DNA of 64,000 nucleotides. Origin: an uncultured Erythrobacter sp. GTDB lineage: Bacteria; Pseudomonadota; Alphaproteobacteria; Sphingomonadales; Sphingomonadaceae. A model generated the notes under the pieces. That model did not search any database, was not told the DNA's origin, and saw only the letters and a program-made list of their open reading frames with translations. Positions 54,057-63,597 of the stretch are shown here, piece after piece (position 1 is the stretch's first letter; each line of letters opens with the position of its first letter). The position numbers were made by a program, and so were the translations under genes. Location: contig CANLPY010000001.1 in the NCBI GenBank assembly GCA_947493165.1, forward strand, positions 434,001 through 498,000. Direction: 5' to 3'.

Positions 54057-55441
54057 AGACAGGAGCGCATAGCGGCGCTGACGCTCTGAGCAAGCTCATC
54101 TGCGGTGAAAGCCGGTCCGCACAGTCTTGCAGCCTCGCAGTGCAGCCATGCGGCCTCGCAGGCGGCAGTGAACGGATCTGCTCCTGTTGCCATGCGGCTA
54201 ACCGCGATACCGGCCAGCACATCACCTGTGCCAGCTACGGAAAGCCAGCTTGTTGCTGGCGAAGCAAGAACGAGGCGCCCGTCTGGCGCGGCAATGACAG
54301 TGTCCGGCCCCTTAGCGAGCACCACCATCCCGCTTGCTGCTGCAAGCGCTTGAGCGCGTGCCTGCCGTCCTGTCGCGATCACGCCAAAATTTTTGCATAG
54401 CGTCTCAAGTTCACCGTCATGCGGCGTCGCGAGCACTTGCGTGCCTTTATCCATCAAATGCCCAGAAACGAGCCTTAGTGCATCAGCATCCAGTACAAGT
54501 CCGCATCCTTGGGCAAAGGCGTAGTCAAGAAGCTTAGACGCTCCTTCGTGCAAACCCAATCCGGGGCCAATCAGAACTGCCTTGATGCGCGCATCATCGC
54601 GATTGATTTTGAAAGGCGATGGATCGACAACCAGCCCAGCAGGTGCGCCATCGCGATCGTTTGCGAACAATTTTACATAACCTGCACCGGAGCGCATGGC
54701 CGCTTTGCTAGCGAGCAGAGCTGCGCCGGGCATATCCCCGCCGATGATCGCGCACATGCCGCGTGTGTATTTGTGCGCGTTTGCTTCAGGCTTTGAAACC
54801 GAAGGCCGCGCAAGCAACTGCGCAGCGTCCTTGGCTGGCTCAGCGCCGATTGGAACCAATCGTAGAGTTCCCATGATTTCGTGTGCAGGCAGTCGCCAAT
54901 GCGCGAATTTCCATGCTCCTAAAGCCAATGTCACATCATATTGAGGCAATCGCTCATTGAGCACCGCGCCGCTGTCGCTCTCAACACCCGAAGGCAAATC
55001 GACAGCAATCTGGATGGAATGCCTCTTCGCCAGATCGCGCAGCATCAGTGCGTGTTCGCCAGATAGTTTGCGTGTCAGGCCAGTGCCAAACAGGCAATCA
55101 ACGAAAACTTCAGCTTGCGCGTCTCGGCCAGAGGACACGGTTTTGCCTTTAAAGTCTTTGCGCGCGCTTTTTGCAGCATCGCTCGCTGGTGACATGGGCG
55201 CAACCACAGTGACGTCATTGCCGATTTTACGCAGGATTTCCGCGATCAAATAACCATCACCGCCATTGTTGCCGGGGCCGCACAGCACAGTGACAGGACG
55301 GCCCGCAGCGATGCGGCGGATCCATTCGGCTGCGCCCCCTGCGGCGACTGCCATCAACTCTTGGGCAGTGATGCCAGTGTCAAAAATCACCTGTTCAGCC
55401 GCCTGCATCTGCGCGACAGTCAAGACTTGGTGCGCGCTCAC
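54053..55441 (-). CDS. Bifunctional NAD(P)HX epimerase/dehydratase
   Basis: The 462-aa protein repairs hydrated NAD(P)H. The N-terminal epimerase domain has TVLCGPGNNGGDGYLIAEIL, and the C-terminal ribokinase-like dehydratase has VLIGPGLGLHEGAS, LVLDADALRLVSG, VLATPHDGELETL and SVAGTGDVLAGIAVS. The two domains are fused as in Escherichia coli YjeF (Nnr). The GTG start lies seven bases after the lipoprotein gene. Confidence 0.95.
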   Translation of the reverse strand: MSAHQVLTVAQMQAAEQVIFDTGITAQELMAVAAGGAAEWIRRIAAGRPVTVLCGPGNNGGDGYLIAEILRKIGNDVTVVAPMSPASDAAKSARKDFKGKTVSSGRDAQAEVFVDCLFGTGLTRKLSGEHALMLRDLAKRHSIQIAVDLPSGVESDSGAVLNERLPQYDVTLALGAWKFAHWRLPAHEIMGTLRLVPIGAEPAKDAAQLLARPSVSKPEANAHKYTRGMCAIIGGDMPGAALLASKAAMRSGAGYVKLFANDRDGAPAGLVVDPSPFKINRDDARIKAVLIGPGLGLHEGASKLLDYAFAQGCGLVLDADALRLVSGHLMDKGTQVLATPHDGELETLCKNFGVIATGRQARAQALAAASGMVVLAKGPDTVIAAPDGRLVLASPATSWLSVAGTGDVLAGIAVSRMATGADPFTAACEAAWLHCEAARLCGPAFTADELAQSVSAAMRSCL

Positions 55442-55448
55442 TTCTGCC

Positions 55449-55808
55449 TCACGGTTCGCGCGTCAGCATGTCCAGCGGGACCACGTAGCGATCCTCTCCA
55501 ATCGCAAATTCGCGCGCGTTGGTGGGATCAAGACTGAGGTCTTCCAGCCTTTCTGCGCCATCAAGGGTGGTAAGTTCGCGGGTCTGCGGATCAAAACCGA
55601 GACGACGAAAGCCGCCGTCGGGATGATGGATGAGAAAGATCGGTTCGGATTCGCTTGAGGCCGCCTCCAACGTGCAGACAGAAGAATAATCAGCGCCCGG
55701 CCCAATGGCACAATCGATGGTGGCGCCTTCAGGTTCAGGGCTATCGCTACCACCGCAAGCGGCGAGCGAAAGCACACAAACGCTGAGACTAAATATCCGC
55801 AAAAACAT
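55449..55808 (-). CDS. 119-aa lipoprotein
   Basis: A lipoprotein signal (lipobox LAAC, cysteine at about 18) leads a short acidic mature region with two further cysteines ([14 protein letters not shown]) that may form a disulfide. The [17 protein letters not shown] and [13 protein letters not shown] stretches look like beta strands. I do not recognise a family. It overlaps the end of ilvD by 20 bases and probably belongs to the same transcript. Confidence 0.85.
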   Translation of the reverse strand: MFLRIFSLSVCVLSLAACGGSDSPEPEGATIDCAIGPGADYSSVCTLEAASSESEPIFLIHHPDGGFRRLGFDPQTRELTTLDGAERLEDLSLDPTNAREFAIGEDRYVVPLDMLTREP

Positions 55809-57510
55809 GGGTTTCCTTTGCTGCGCCCGGATGGGTAAGCGCGCCCTTGCTGGCCGGACCAACATTCTGAGCGTAGCGCCACAATGCGCCCGATTGGTAA
55901 TCATTGGTGCGCGCTTGCCATTTGGCCCGCCGCTCCGCCAGCACGTCTTCGCTCACGTTCAGGTCAATTGTGCCTACCTCAGCATCAATCGCAATTTCAT
56001 CGCCGTCTTCGACCAAAGCAATCGGGCCGCAGTCTGCCGCTTCCGGCCCGACATGACCGATACAAAAGCCGCGGGTTGCGCCTGAAAAGCGCCCATCAGT
56101 GATGAGCGCAACCTTTTCGCCCATGCCCTGCCCATATAGCGCAGCGGTGGTAGATAGCATTTCACGCATCCCTGGGCCGCCCTTTGGCCCTTCATAGCGG
56201 ATGATGACCACGCTGCCCTCTTTGATCTCGCGATTTTCAACCGCGGCAAAGGCATCTTCCTCACAATCGAACACTTGCGCAGGGCCGGTAAACTGCAGCC
56301 GCTCCATGCCCGCAACCTTCACAATTGCTCCGTCGGGCGCGAGCGATCCTTTCAGGCCCACAACCCCGCCTGTTGGGGTGATCGGCTGTTTGACATCGTA
56401 AAACACCTTTTGATCGGGGTTCCACGTGATTTCCTCAATGTTCTCGCCTAAAGTTTTGCCTGTGACGGTGATCGGATTGGGATCAAGGAAACCACCATCC
56501 AATAGCGTTTTCATGCCCATATAGACACCGCCTGCCTCGTGCATGTCCTTCGCGACGTATCGTCCGCCCGGTTTCAGGTCGGCAATGTACGGCGTCGATT
56601 TGAAGATTTCCGCGACATCGAACAGGTCGAACTCAATACCAGCCTCGCTCGCCATAGCAGGCAGATGCAGCGCGGCATTGGTGGAGCCGCCAGTCGCCGC
56701 AACAACGCGGGCAGCGTTCTCAAACGCCTCGCGCGTGCAAATGTCTCGCGGACGCAGGTTCATCTCAAGCAGATTCATCACCTGCTCACCAGCTGCGCGC
56801 GCGATTTCTTCACGCGAAGTGTAGGGAGCGGGCGCCATATTGCTGTTCGGCAATGATAAACCAATCGCCTCACCGACGCAGGCCATCGTGTTGGCAGTGA
56901 ACTGACCGCCGCAAGCGCCGTGACCCGGGCAAGCGACTTTCTCGAGCGCGATCAGCTCTTGCAGAGGGCAATTGCCCGCCGCGTGCTGACCCACAGCCTC
57001 AAACACATCAACCACGGTAACGTCCTTGCCGTGGTGCGTGCCGGGCAGGATCGACCCGCCATAAACGAAGATGCTCGGAACGTTCAGCCGCAGCATCGAC
57101 ATCATCATGCCGGGCAAGCTCTTATCGCACCCAGCAAAGCCGACCAATGCGTCATAGCAGTGCCCGCGTACGGAAAGCTCTACGCTGTCGGCGATCACCT
57201 CGCGGCTGATAAGAGAGCTTTTCATGCCCTGATGGCCCATCGCGATGCCATCGGTGACGGTGATTGTGTTGAACCGGCGCGGAGTGCCTCCGCCAGCGAT
57301 CACGCCTTCGCGGCAGATATTCGCCTGCGGATCGAGCGTGGTGTTGCACGGCGCGCTGTCGTTTCCCGCGCTGGCAATCGCAACGAAGGGACGCGCAATC
57401 TCCTCTTCGCTCATCCCCATCGCGTAGTAATAGGAACGATGCGGCGCACGCTCCGGCCCGACAGAGACGTGGCGGCTAGGAAGTTTCGCTTTATCGAAGC
57501 GAGAAGACAT
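55789..57510 (-). CDS. ilvD: Dihydroxy-acid dehydratase
   Basis: IlvD (573 aa) makes the 2-oxoacid precursors of valine, leucine and isoleucine. Cluster and active-site segments are visible: [41 protein letters not shown] and [19 protein letters not shown] with its conserved serine. It is of the long (about 570-aa) form. It lies 41 bases after the formylglutamate amidohydrolase gene on the same strand. Confidence 0.97.
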   Translation of the reverse strand: MSSRFDKAKLPSRHVSVGPERAPHRSYYYAMGMSEEEIARPFVAIASAGNDSAPCNTTLDPQANICREGVIAGGGTPRRFNTITVTDGIAMGHQGMKSSLISREVIADSVELSVRGHCYDALVGFAGCDKSLPGMMMSMLRLNVPSIFVYGGSILPGTHHGKDVTVVDVFEAVGQHAAGNCPLQELIALEKVACPGHGACGGQFTANTMACVGEAIGLSLPNSNMAPAPYTSREEIARAAGEQVMNLLEMNLRPRDICTREAFENAARVVAATGGSTNAALHLPAMASEAGIEFDLFDVAEIFKSTPYIADLKPGGRYVAKDMHEAGGVYMGMKTLLDGGFLDPNPITVTGKTLGENIEEITWNPDQKVFYDVKQPITPTGGVVGLKGSLAPDGAIVKVAGMERLQFTGPAQVFDCEEDAFAAVENREIKEGSVVIIRYEGPKGGPGMREMLSTTAALYGQGMGEKVALITDGRFSGATRGFCIGHVGPEAADCGPIALVEDGDEIAIDAEVGTIDLNVSEDVLAERRAKWQARTNDYQSGALWRYAQNVGPASKGALTHPGAAKETHVFADI

Positions 57511-57551
57511 AATATTTCCCGATCAGTGGTGTTTGCGCACACCCACTGCCG

Positions 57552-58292
57552 TTAGTCGAGCGTGAGTGCAACCCTTCCGCACACATCGGCGATCATAGCC
57601 GCCCAGCGTGATTGCTCTGCGCGCGTAGAGATTAGGTCTTGGCGCACTTCAATCGCGCAATAATAGCGGCCCTTCGCCTCTGCATGGCGGTTCATCGTCG
57701 CGTTCAGCTCTGCCCCGGAATACGGCTCATTATCACCGACATTCAGGCCCAGCTCGCTGAACAGGCGGATCGCCTGACGCGCCGCGCGGTCATCTTCGTT
57801 ATAAAGCAGCGCAACCTCCCAAGGCCGATCCTGAGACGGATCAGATTCAAGTTTTGGAGTGAAGCTGTGGAGCGATATGATCAGCTCTGGCGCGGCCTCA
57901 TCCAGCCATTTTTCTAACGCCGCATGATACGGGCGGTGAAAACGCTCCAGACGCGCCTCCACATCAGCACCGATATTGCCGGGGATCAGAATGCCGTCAC
58001 TTTCCGTAGGAACAACGTTTGGGTGATCTTCTTCGCGGTGTAGATCGACCACCAGGCGGCTGACTTCGGCAAGATGCGCTGGGACATTGTGTTGACGCGC
58101 CATGCGGCCGGCAATTCCCGCAACACCAATATCAACCGCGATGTGCGTCTCAAGCCGCTCGGGATTGATGCCCAGCGGAATGTCGTCCGGCACGAAATTG
58201 GACGCATGATCGGCGACGCAGACCATTCCTGATGCATTCGGACCGCCACGGTTTATTTCGCCTACCTGTCGGTATGGCAGATCATCGATCAT
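57552..58292 (-). CDS. N-formylglutamate amidohydrolase family
   Basis: The 246-aa protein has the family marks VADHASNFVPDDIPLG, a metal-type VDLHREEDHPN, IISLHSFTPKL near the middle and the C-terminal ALTLD. The family hydrolyses N-formylglutamate in histidine breakdown, but no other hut genes are near, so the substrate in this organism may differ. It overlaps ispE by four bases (ATGA). Confidence 0.9.
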   Translation of the reverse strand: MIDDLPYRQVGEINRGGPNASGMVCVADHASNFVPDDIPLGINPERLETHIAVDIGVAGIAGRMARQHNVPAHLAEVSRLVVDLHREEDHPNVVPTESDGILIPGNIGADVEARLERFHRPYHAALEKWLDEAAPELIISLHSFTPKLESDPSQDRPWEVALLYNEDDRAARQAIRLFSELGLNVGDNEPYSGAELNATMNRHAEAKGRYYCAIEVRQDLISTRAEQSRWAAMIADVCGRVALTLD

Positions 58293-59101
58293 CTAAGTCG
58301 CCCTGTCATTTGCCACCAATCCGGGTGGCCCGCCTCTATCCGGCGCTGTGCTTCATCGCGCGCCGCGCAGCTTTCATAGAGTGCGTAACATGTGGCCCCT
58401 GATCCCGACATTTCAAACTGTATCGGTGCCCCGCGCGATAATTCTGACAGAACATCAGCGATTTGTGGGCAGATGCTGATTGCAGATTTGCGAAGGTCAT
58501 TGCGCCCTGCCAGAGCAATTTCGCGCGCTGAGCCGCTGGGTAGTGGCCCGCGATCCTTGCCATCCCAGCCCCTAAACACGGGCGGCGTGGAGAGCGGCTC
58601 GCGCGGATTGACGAGCAAGACGGGGGTGCCTTCGAGGTCGTTTACAACCTCGCGCCGTTCCTCGCCTACGCCAAGGCCGATGTGCATATCGCTATCGACG
58701 CAGGCGGGTACATCTGCGCCCAATCTGGCCGCGCGTTCGCGCCAGTCGTCTGGCAGCCCGAATGCCTCGCGGACGATGCGAAAGACCGCTCCTGCGTCGG
58801 CTGACCCACCGCCAAGACCAGCGGCGACTGGCAGATTCTTTTCGAGGGTGATTTCGAGTGCTTGTGCGCGGGGGAGCACGCCGAGCGCCTTCGCCACAAG
58901 GTTATCGAACGGATTGTCGATCCCGCCCGCAAACTCGCCGGTGGTGATGACTTTATCCTGCTTTGCCACCCGCGCAGTTAGCGTGTCGCCTGCGTCGACA
59001 AAAGCGAACAACGTCTCAAGCTCGTGATAGCCATCCTCGCGCCGCCTGCGTACATGCAGCGCGAGATTGATCTTGGCGTATGCGGTTTCGGTGAGAGTCA
59101 C
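58289..59101 (-). CDS. ispE: 4-diphosphocytidyl-2-C-methyl-D-erythritol kinase
   Basis: IspE (270 aa) is the ATP-dependent kinase of the MEP isoprenoid route. The GHMP motif PVAAGLGGGSADAGAVFR (near residue 92) and AYAKINLALHVRRRREDGYH at the N-terminus are typical, with MSGSGATCYALYESC near the C-terminus. The GTG start overlaps the stop of a 52-aa gene (GTGA) just upstream. Confidence 0.95.
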   Translation of the reverse strand: MTLTETAYAKINLALHVRRRREDGYHELETLFAFVDAGDTLTARVAKQDKVITTGEFAGGIDNPFDNLVAKALGVLPRAQALEITLEKNLPVAAGLGGGSADAGAVFRIVREAFGLPDDWRERAARLGADVPACVDSDMHIGLGVGEERREVVNDLEGTPVLLVNPREPLSTPPVFRGWDGKDRGPLPSGSAREIALAGRNDLRKSAISICPQIADVLSELSRGAPIQFEMSGSGATCYALYESCAARDEAQRRIEAGHPDWWQMTGRLR

Positions 59102-59256
59102 GCTTTCCCGCGCGCGTACTTCGCCTCACGCTTAAGTCGCCGCTTCTTGATGAGTGCGAGGGCGTCTTCATCCTTATCGCCAAACATAGCATCTATCTCT
59201 GCGGGGGATTTGCCCGAGAATGTTTTTCGATAGGTCTGATGAATACTCCGGCTCAC
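59098..59256 (-). CDS. 52-aa basic protein upstream of ispE
   Basis: A small frame begins with GTG (preceded by GAGGTG) nine bases after the ETF-quinone oxidoreductase stop and ends in a GTGA overlap with ispE. It encodes a soluble, charged protein (SRSIHQTYRKTFSGKSPAEI at the start) with a Lys/Arg-rich C-terminal helix (KKRRLKREAKYARGKA). There is no signal or membrane segment. I do not recognise a family. The tight fit between two genes and the ribosome site support expression. Confidence 0.65.
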   Translation of the reverse strand: MSRSIHQTYRKTFSGKSPAEIDAMFGDKDEDALALIKKRRLKREAKYARGKA

Positions 59257-59265
59257 GCCATCACC

Positions 59266-60909
59266 TCACATATTCGGATAGTTGGGCCCGCCGCCACCTT
59301 CGGGCGTCGCCCAGTTGATGTTCTGGTTCGGGTCTTTGATATCGCAGGTCTTGCAGTGGACGCAGTTTTGCGAGTTGATCTGGAATTTGGGCTCTTTGCC
59401 CTCTTCCTCGATCCACTCATAGACACCCGCCGGGCAGTAGCGAGTAGACGGTCCACCAAAGACCTCCAGCTCACTATTCTTCTGCAGCTCCAGATCCTGC
59501 ACCTGCAGGTGGACCGGCTGATCCTCTGCGTGGTTGGTGAAGCTGTAAGCGACATTGGTAAGCCGGTCGAAGCTGATCACGCCATCGGCTTTCGGATAGT
59601 CAATCTTGGGATAGAGGTCCGCGCGCCCCGTCATCTCGTGATCCTTGTGGAAGCCCATCGTGATCGGCAGTCCGATCTTGAGTTGACGCATCCACATGTC
59701 GATCCCGCCAAGTATTGTGCCGATATCGTCGCCGTACTTTTCCATAGCGGGTAGGACGTTCTTCACCTTCTGAAGCTCTTCACCGATCCAGCTGGAACGA
59801 ACGGCCGGTTCATAATCGGTCAATTCGGTATTTTCGTTACCTGCCGCAAGTGCAGCAGCGACACTTTCAGCTGCAAGCATTCCGCTTTTCATCGCGGTGT
59901 GGCTGCCCTTGATACGCGGCACGTTTACAAAGCCAGCCGCGCAGCCGATCAGCGCGCCTCCGGGGAATGCGAGCTTTGGTACAGACTGCCAGCCACCATC
60001 ATTGATGACACGCGCACCATAGGCCACGCGCGTGCCCCCTTCGAGGTATTCGCGGATTGCAGGGTGCGTTTTCCAGCGCTGAAATTCTTGATAGGGCGAA
60101 ACCCACGGGTTTCTGTAATTCAGCCAAGTCACGAAGCCCAAAGCCACCTGACCGTTCGCCTGATGATAGAGGAAACCGCCGCCGTTGCTGCCACTCTCAG
60201 ATAGTGGCCAGCCTTGCGTGTGGATCACCCGTCCGGGCACGTGTTTCTTGGGATCAATGTCCCACAATTCCTTGATGCCAAGGCCGTAAATTTGCGGCTC
60301 ACAATCGGCTTCGAGATTGTACTGCGCCTTCATCTGCTTGGTCAGCGATCCGCGCGCGCCTTCGGCAAACAGAGTGTATTTGGCAAGGATTTCCATGCCC
60401 GGCTGATAGTCGGGTTTATGACTGCCATCTTCAGCAATGCCCATGTCCTGCGTGATCACGCCAGAGACAGCTCCGTCATTTATCACAACTTCAGCTGCGG
60501 GGAAGCCGGGGAAGACCATGACGCCAAGCCCTTCAGCCTGTTCAGCGAGCCAGCGTGTCAAATTGCCGAGCGAACCAGTGTAGCAGCCATCATTCGAAAG
60601 AAACGGCGGCATAATCAAATGCGGGATCGAAGTTTTGCCTTTTTTGGACAAAGACCAGTGCCAGTTATCAGTCACCGGCGTTTCCGCCATCGGGCAATCC
60701 ATATCGCGCCACTCAGGGAAGAGTTCGTTCAAAGCCTTGGGATCGACCACCGCGCCTGACAGAATATGTGCGCCAATTTCTGACCCTTTTTCAAGGACCA
60801 CAACCTCAAGCTCTTCATTCAATTGCTTCAATCGGATCGCTGCTGAAAGGCCCGCCGGACCTCCGCCAACGATCACGACATCGCATTCCATTGATTCCCG
60901 TTCGCTCAT
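59266..60909 (-). CDS. Electron transfer flavoprotein-ubiquinone oxidoreductase
   Basis: The 547-aa membrane-associated flavoprotein passes electrons from reduced ETF to ubiquinone. The FAD site VVIVGGGPAGLSAAIRLKQL leads, SYKF-like substrate segments follow, and the C-terminal ferredoxin part has CPAGVYEW and NCVHCKTCDIKDPNQNINW for the [4Fe-4S] cluster. The length fits the family. It is divergent from the glycosylase-like gene with a 91-bp gap. Confidence 0.95.
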   Translation of the reverse strand: MSERESMECDVVIVGGGPAGLSAAIRLKQLNEELEVVVLEKGSEIGAHILSGAVVDPKALNELFPEWRDMDCPMAETPVTDNWHWSLSKKGKTSIPHLIMPPFLSNDGCYTGSLGNLTRWLAEQAEGLGVMVFPGFPAAEVVINDGAVSGVITQDMGIAEDGSHKPDYQPGMEILAKYTLFAEGARGSLTKQMKAQYNLEADCEPQIYGLGIKELWDIDPKKHVPGRVIHTQGWPLSESGSNGGGFLYHQANGQVALGFVTWLNYRNPWVSPYQEFQRWKTHPAIREYLEGGTRVAYGARVINDGGWQSVPKLAFPGGALIGCAAGFVNVPRIKGSHTAMKSGMLAAESVAAALAAGNENTELTDYEPAVRSSWIGEELQKVKNVLPAMEKYGDDIGTILGGIDMWMRQLKIGLPITMGFHKDHEMTGRADLYPKIDYPKADGVISFDRLTNVAYSFTNHAEDQPVHLQVQDLELQKNSELEVFGGPSTRYCPAGVYEWIEEEGKEPKFQINSQNCVHCKTCDIKDPNQNINWATPEGGGGPNYPNM

Positions 60910-61000
60910 GGCCTTACTTGATCCCCGAATTATCCTAGGTTTTGCGTATCACTCCACTTGCTAACTGCGGGTGGGAACGTCAAGACTTCTGATCACTATC

Positions 61001-61810
61001 ATGAATGCGCCCTCACCCTCTCTTTCTGCTGAATTTGCTGCCGCTTTAGAGTGGTGGAAGGACGCTGGCGTCGATATGGACTTTGCCGATGACGCTACGG
61101 ATTGGCTTGAGCAGCCATTGGTTGAGCCGGGCGATATGGCAGGCGCGGATCAGTCCAACCCGGCAAAAATCCGCAGCGATGCATCAAATGCTCCGCAAGG
61201 CGATGTGCAAAAAACTCCAGAGCCCGCGGCCAATTTGTTCGCCGAAGGACGCCCGGATAGCTTGGAGGCATTCTACGAGTTTTGGCAGAATGCACCGGGA
61301 TTGGACGGCATTGGTCCGCGCGGCCGCATCACGCCACGCGGCAAGCAAGGTGCAAAATTGATGGTCGTGGTCGTTGCGCCGGAAGACGGGGATAAGGATC
61401 GCCTGCTATCAGGCGCGCAAGGGAAGCTACTCGAAAAAATGCTCGTCGCGATGGGGATAGCCGAAGAGGACACCTACGTTGCCTCCGCGCTCACCCGGCC
61501 AACACCAATGGCCGATACAACGACCTTGGCACGCGCCGGGATGGCCGATGTGTTAACCGAGCACATTAAACACGCCGCCCCAGATGCCGTTCTTGCGCTT
61601 GGAGCCAACCTTTTGCCGCTTCTTGGGCACGAGACGGCGCAAGGGGCTACGAATTTACAATTCATCAACCACAAGTCTTCACCAGAAAACAACCACAATG
61701 AGCGATTAACGCCGCTCCTTGTTAGCGAAAGTTTGGAAAGCCTGATGGCGAGCCCCAGACTAAAAGCGCGGTTCTGGCGGAGATGGATTGAATGGCAGGC
61801 AAATCGGTGA
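61001..61810 (+). CDS. Uracil-DNA-glycosylase-like protein without cysteines
   Basis: The 269-aa protein has an acidic, probably disordered N-terminal third and a C-terminal domain that follows the family-4 glycosylase pattern (MVVVVAPEDGDKDRLLSGAQ, KLLEKMLVAMGI, PDAVLALGANLLPLLGHET). There is no cysteine in the whole protein, so the [4Fe-4S] cluster of family 4/5 enzymes cannot form, and the GEAPG motif is not kept. It is therefore likely not an active glycosylase, or has a different role. It overlaps the transglycosylase gene by 19 bases. Confidence 0.8.
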   Translation: MNAPSPSLSAEFAAALEWWKDAGVDMDFADDATDWLEQPLVEPGDMAGADQSNPAKIRSDASNAPQGDVQKTPEPAANLFAEGRPDSLEAFYEFWQNAPGLDGIGPRGRITPRGKQGAKLMVVVVAPEDGDKDRLLSGAQGKLLEKMLVAMGIAEEDTYVASALTRPTPMADTTTLARAGMADVLTEHIKHAAPDAVLALGANLLPLLGHETAQGATNLQFINHKSSPENNHNERLTPLLVSESLESLMASPRLKARFWRRWIEWQANR

Positions 61811-63588
61811 TGGCGAAAGCCCTTGGGTCAGCAATCTTGGCCGCCTGCATCACCGCTCCCTTGGCAATGCCGAGTGGCGCGCTTGCGCAGTCGCACGCGT
61901 CATCTCAAGGTATGGTTGCGCATTATGAAGGGCGCGGCGGCGAACGCTCTAAAGCGGTTCCCAGTGTGCTGAGCGGCGGTGAGCAAACGTTCTACAACAA
62001 TCTGTTTGCGGCAATTGATCGCCAGCAATGGGAACAGGTTGAAGCGATGTTGGCGCAAAATGAAGGCGGTGTGCTGACGCAGATCGCCCGCGCTGAGTAT
62101 TACACGCACGCCAAAAGCCCCAAGATCAGCGCTGATCAGATCGCGCGCTGGTTCAGCGATGGTGTGCACCTGCCACAAGCCCAACAATTGAGCCGCATGG
62201 GCGCCAAGCGCGGGGTGGAATACATTCCTGCTCTTCCGCACACACAACGATTCAGCCGGCAACCTGCCGCATCTAAGCGCACCCGCCCACGCACCGTGGT
62301 TGATGGATCGCTGCCAGGTAGTGTCCGTTCATCCATCCTGGATCGCATCAAGAATGACGATCCGGCAGGCGCTCACGCGCTGCTGATGGAAGTCGATGCG
62401 CAGCTCAGCCCAGCCTCGCGCGCCGAATGGCGACAACGGGTCGCGTGGAGCTATTACATTGAGAACAACGATGAAGCAGCATTGGCTCTGGCTGAAACCG
62501 TTTCGGAAGGGTCTGGTCCATGGGTAGCTGAAGGCGAATGGGTCGCCGGACTGGCTGCGTGGCGTCAAGGGTTTTGCGCGCTCGCCAGTGAAGCTTTCAT
62601 GCGCGCCGCAAGCCGGTCATCAAACGTAGAGTTGACAGCCGCCTCGCATTATTGGGCGCATCGCTCACTCGTGCGCTGCCGTGAGCCTGGCAAAGCGCAG
62701 GAACAGCTTTCCGCAGCCGCTCGCTATGAAGAGACGCTTTATGGCCTGCTGGCCTCAGAGCAATTGGGTATTCGCCCTCCAGCAGCCGCTCAGGCTGCAC
62801 CGCTAACGCAGGATGATTGGGAACAGCTTTCGCGCAACGTCAACGTCCGCATCGCTGCTGCCCTGACAGAAATTAATCGCCCGACTTTGGCAGATGAAGT
62901 GCTGCGTCATCAGGCGCGCATCGGTAGCCCGCGTGAATTCGACGCTTTGTCGCGTCTGGCGCGCGAGCTTGGCCTACCATCCACGCAATTATTTATGGCG
63001 CGCAATGCGCCGCGCGGAACGCGTTCGGACAGATCGCTGCAATATCCAGTCGCCCGGTGGCAGCCCGTCACGGGTTGGCGCGTGGACCCATCGCTAGCAT
63101 TTGCGCATGCATTGCAGGAATCAAACTTTCGCTCTGGCGCGGTCAGCCCGGCCAATGCCCGCGGGCTGATGCAAATCATGCCGGGTACGGCGCGCGATCA
63201 CAATCGCCGCTTAAACCTTGGCGCGAGCTATGCCGATCTCAACGATCCAGAGGTCAATCTCGCTTATGGCCAGCAACATCTCGAAATGCTGCGCGATAAT
63301 TACGCGACGCAAGGCAAGCTGCCCAAAATTATGGCGGCCTATAACGCTGGCCTCACCCCAATCAGCCGTTGGAACAGCGAGATCCGCGACTACGATGATC
63401 CGCTGCTCTATATGGAATCGATCCCTTATTGGGAAACACGCGGCTATGTCGCAATCGTTATGCGCAATTACTGGATGTATGAGCGGTCTGCCGGGGTTTC
63501 CTCACCAAGTCGCCGTGCCCTTGCCCAAGGCCGCTGGCCAGAATTCCCGCAGGCGGTTAACAGGCGATCAGCACGGTTGGATAGATAG
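61792..63588 (+). CDS. Soluble lytic murein transglycosylase
   Basis: The 598-aa protein has a signal peptide (ending SGALAQ), a long helical repeat region (about 60-420) and a C-terminal SLT domain with the catalytic Glu in FAHALQESNFRSGAVSPANA, then GLMQIMPGTARDHN and MAAYNAGLTPISRWN. This is the layout of Slt70-type enzymes that cut murein glycan strands to 1,6-anhydro products. ATG at 61792 (GGAG upstream) or at 61810 may be used. moaB follows after nine bases. Confidence 0.94.
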   Translation: MAGKSVMAKALGSAILAACITAPLAMPSGALAQSHASSQGMVAHYEGRGGERSKAVPSVLSGGEQTFYNNLFAAIDRQQWEQVEAMLAQNEGGVLTQIARAEYYTHAKSPKISADQIARWFSDGVHLPQAQQLSRMGAKRGVEYIPALPHTQRFSRQPAASKRTRPRTVVDGSLPGSVRSSILDRIKNDDPAGAHALLMEVDAQLSPASRAEWRQRVAWSYYIENNDEAALALAETVSEGSGPWVAEGEWVAGLAAWRQGFCALASEAFMRAASRSSNVELTAASHYWAHRSLVRCREPGKAQEQLSAAARYEETLYGLLASEQLGIRPPAAAQAAPLTQDDWEQLSRNVNVRIAAALTEINRPTLADEVLRHQARIGSPREFDALSRLARELGLPSTQLFMARNAPRGTRSDRSLQYPVARWQPVTGWRVDPSLAFAHALQESNFRSGAVSPANARGLMQIMPGTARDHNRRLNLGASYADLNDPEVNLAYGQQHLEMLRDNYATQGKLPKIMAAYNAGLTPISRWNSEIRDYDDPLLYMESIPYWETRGYVAIVMRNYWMYERSAGVSSPSRRALAQGRWPEFPQAVNRRSARLDR

Positions 63589-63597
63589 GGCGACGTA

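Noticed and set aside
53301..54089. 262-codon plus-strand frame opposite the RNA methyltransferase
   Set aside because: Antisense shadow of a gene with complete motifs.
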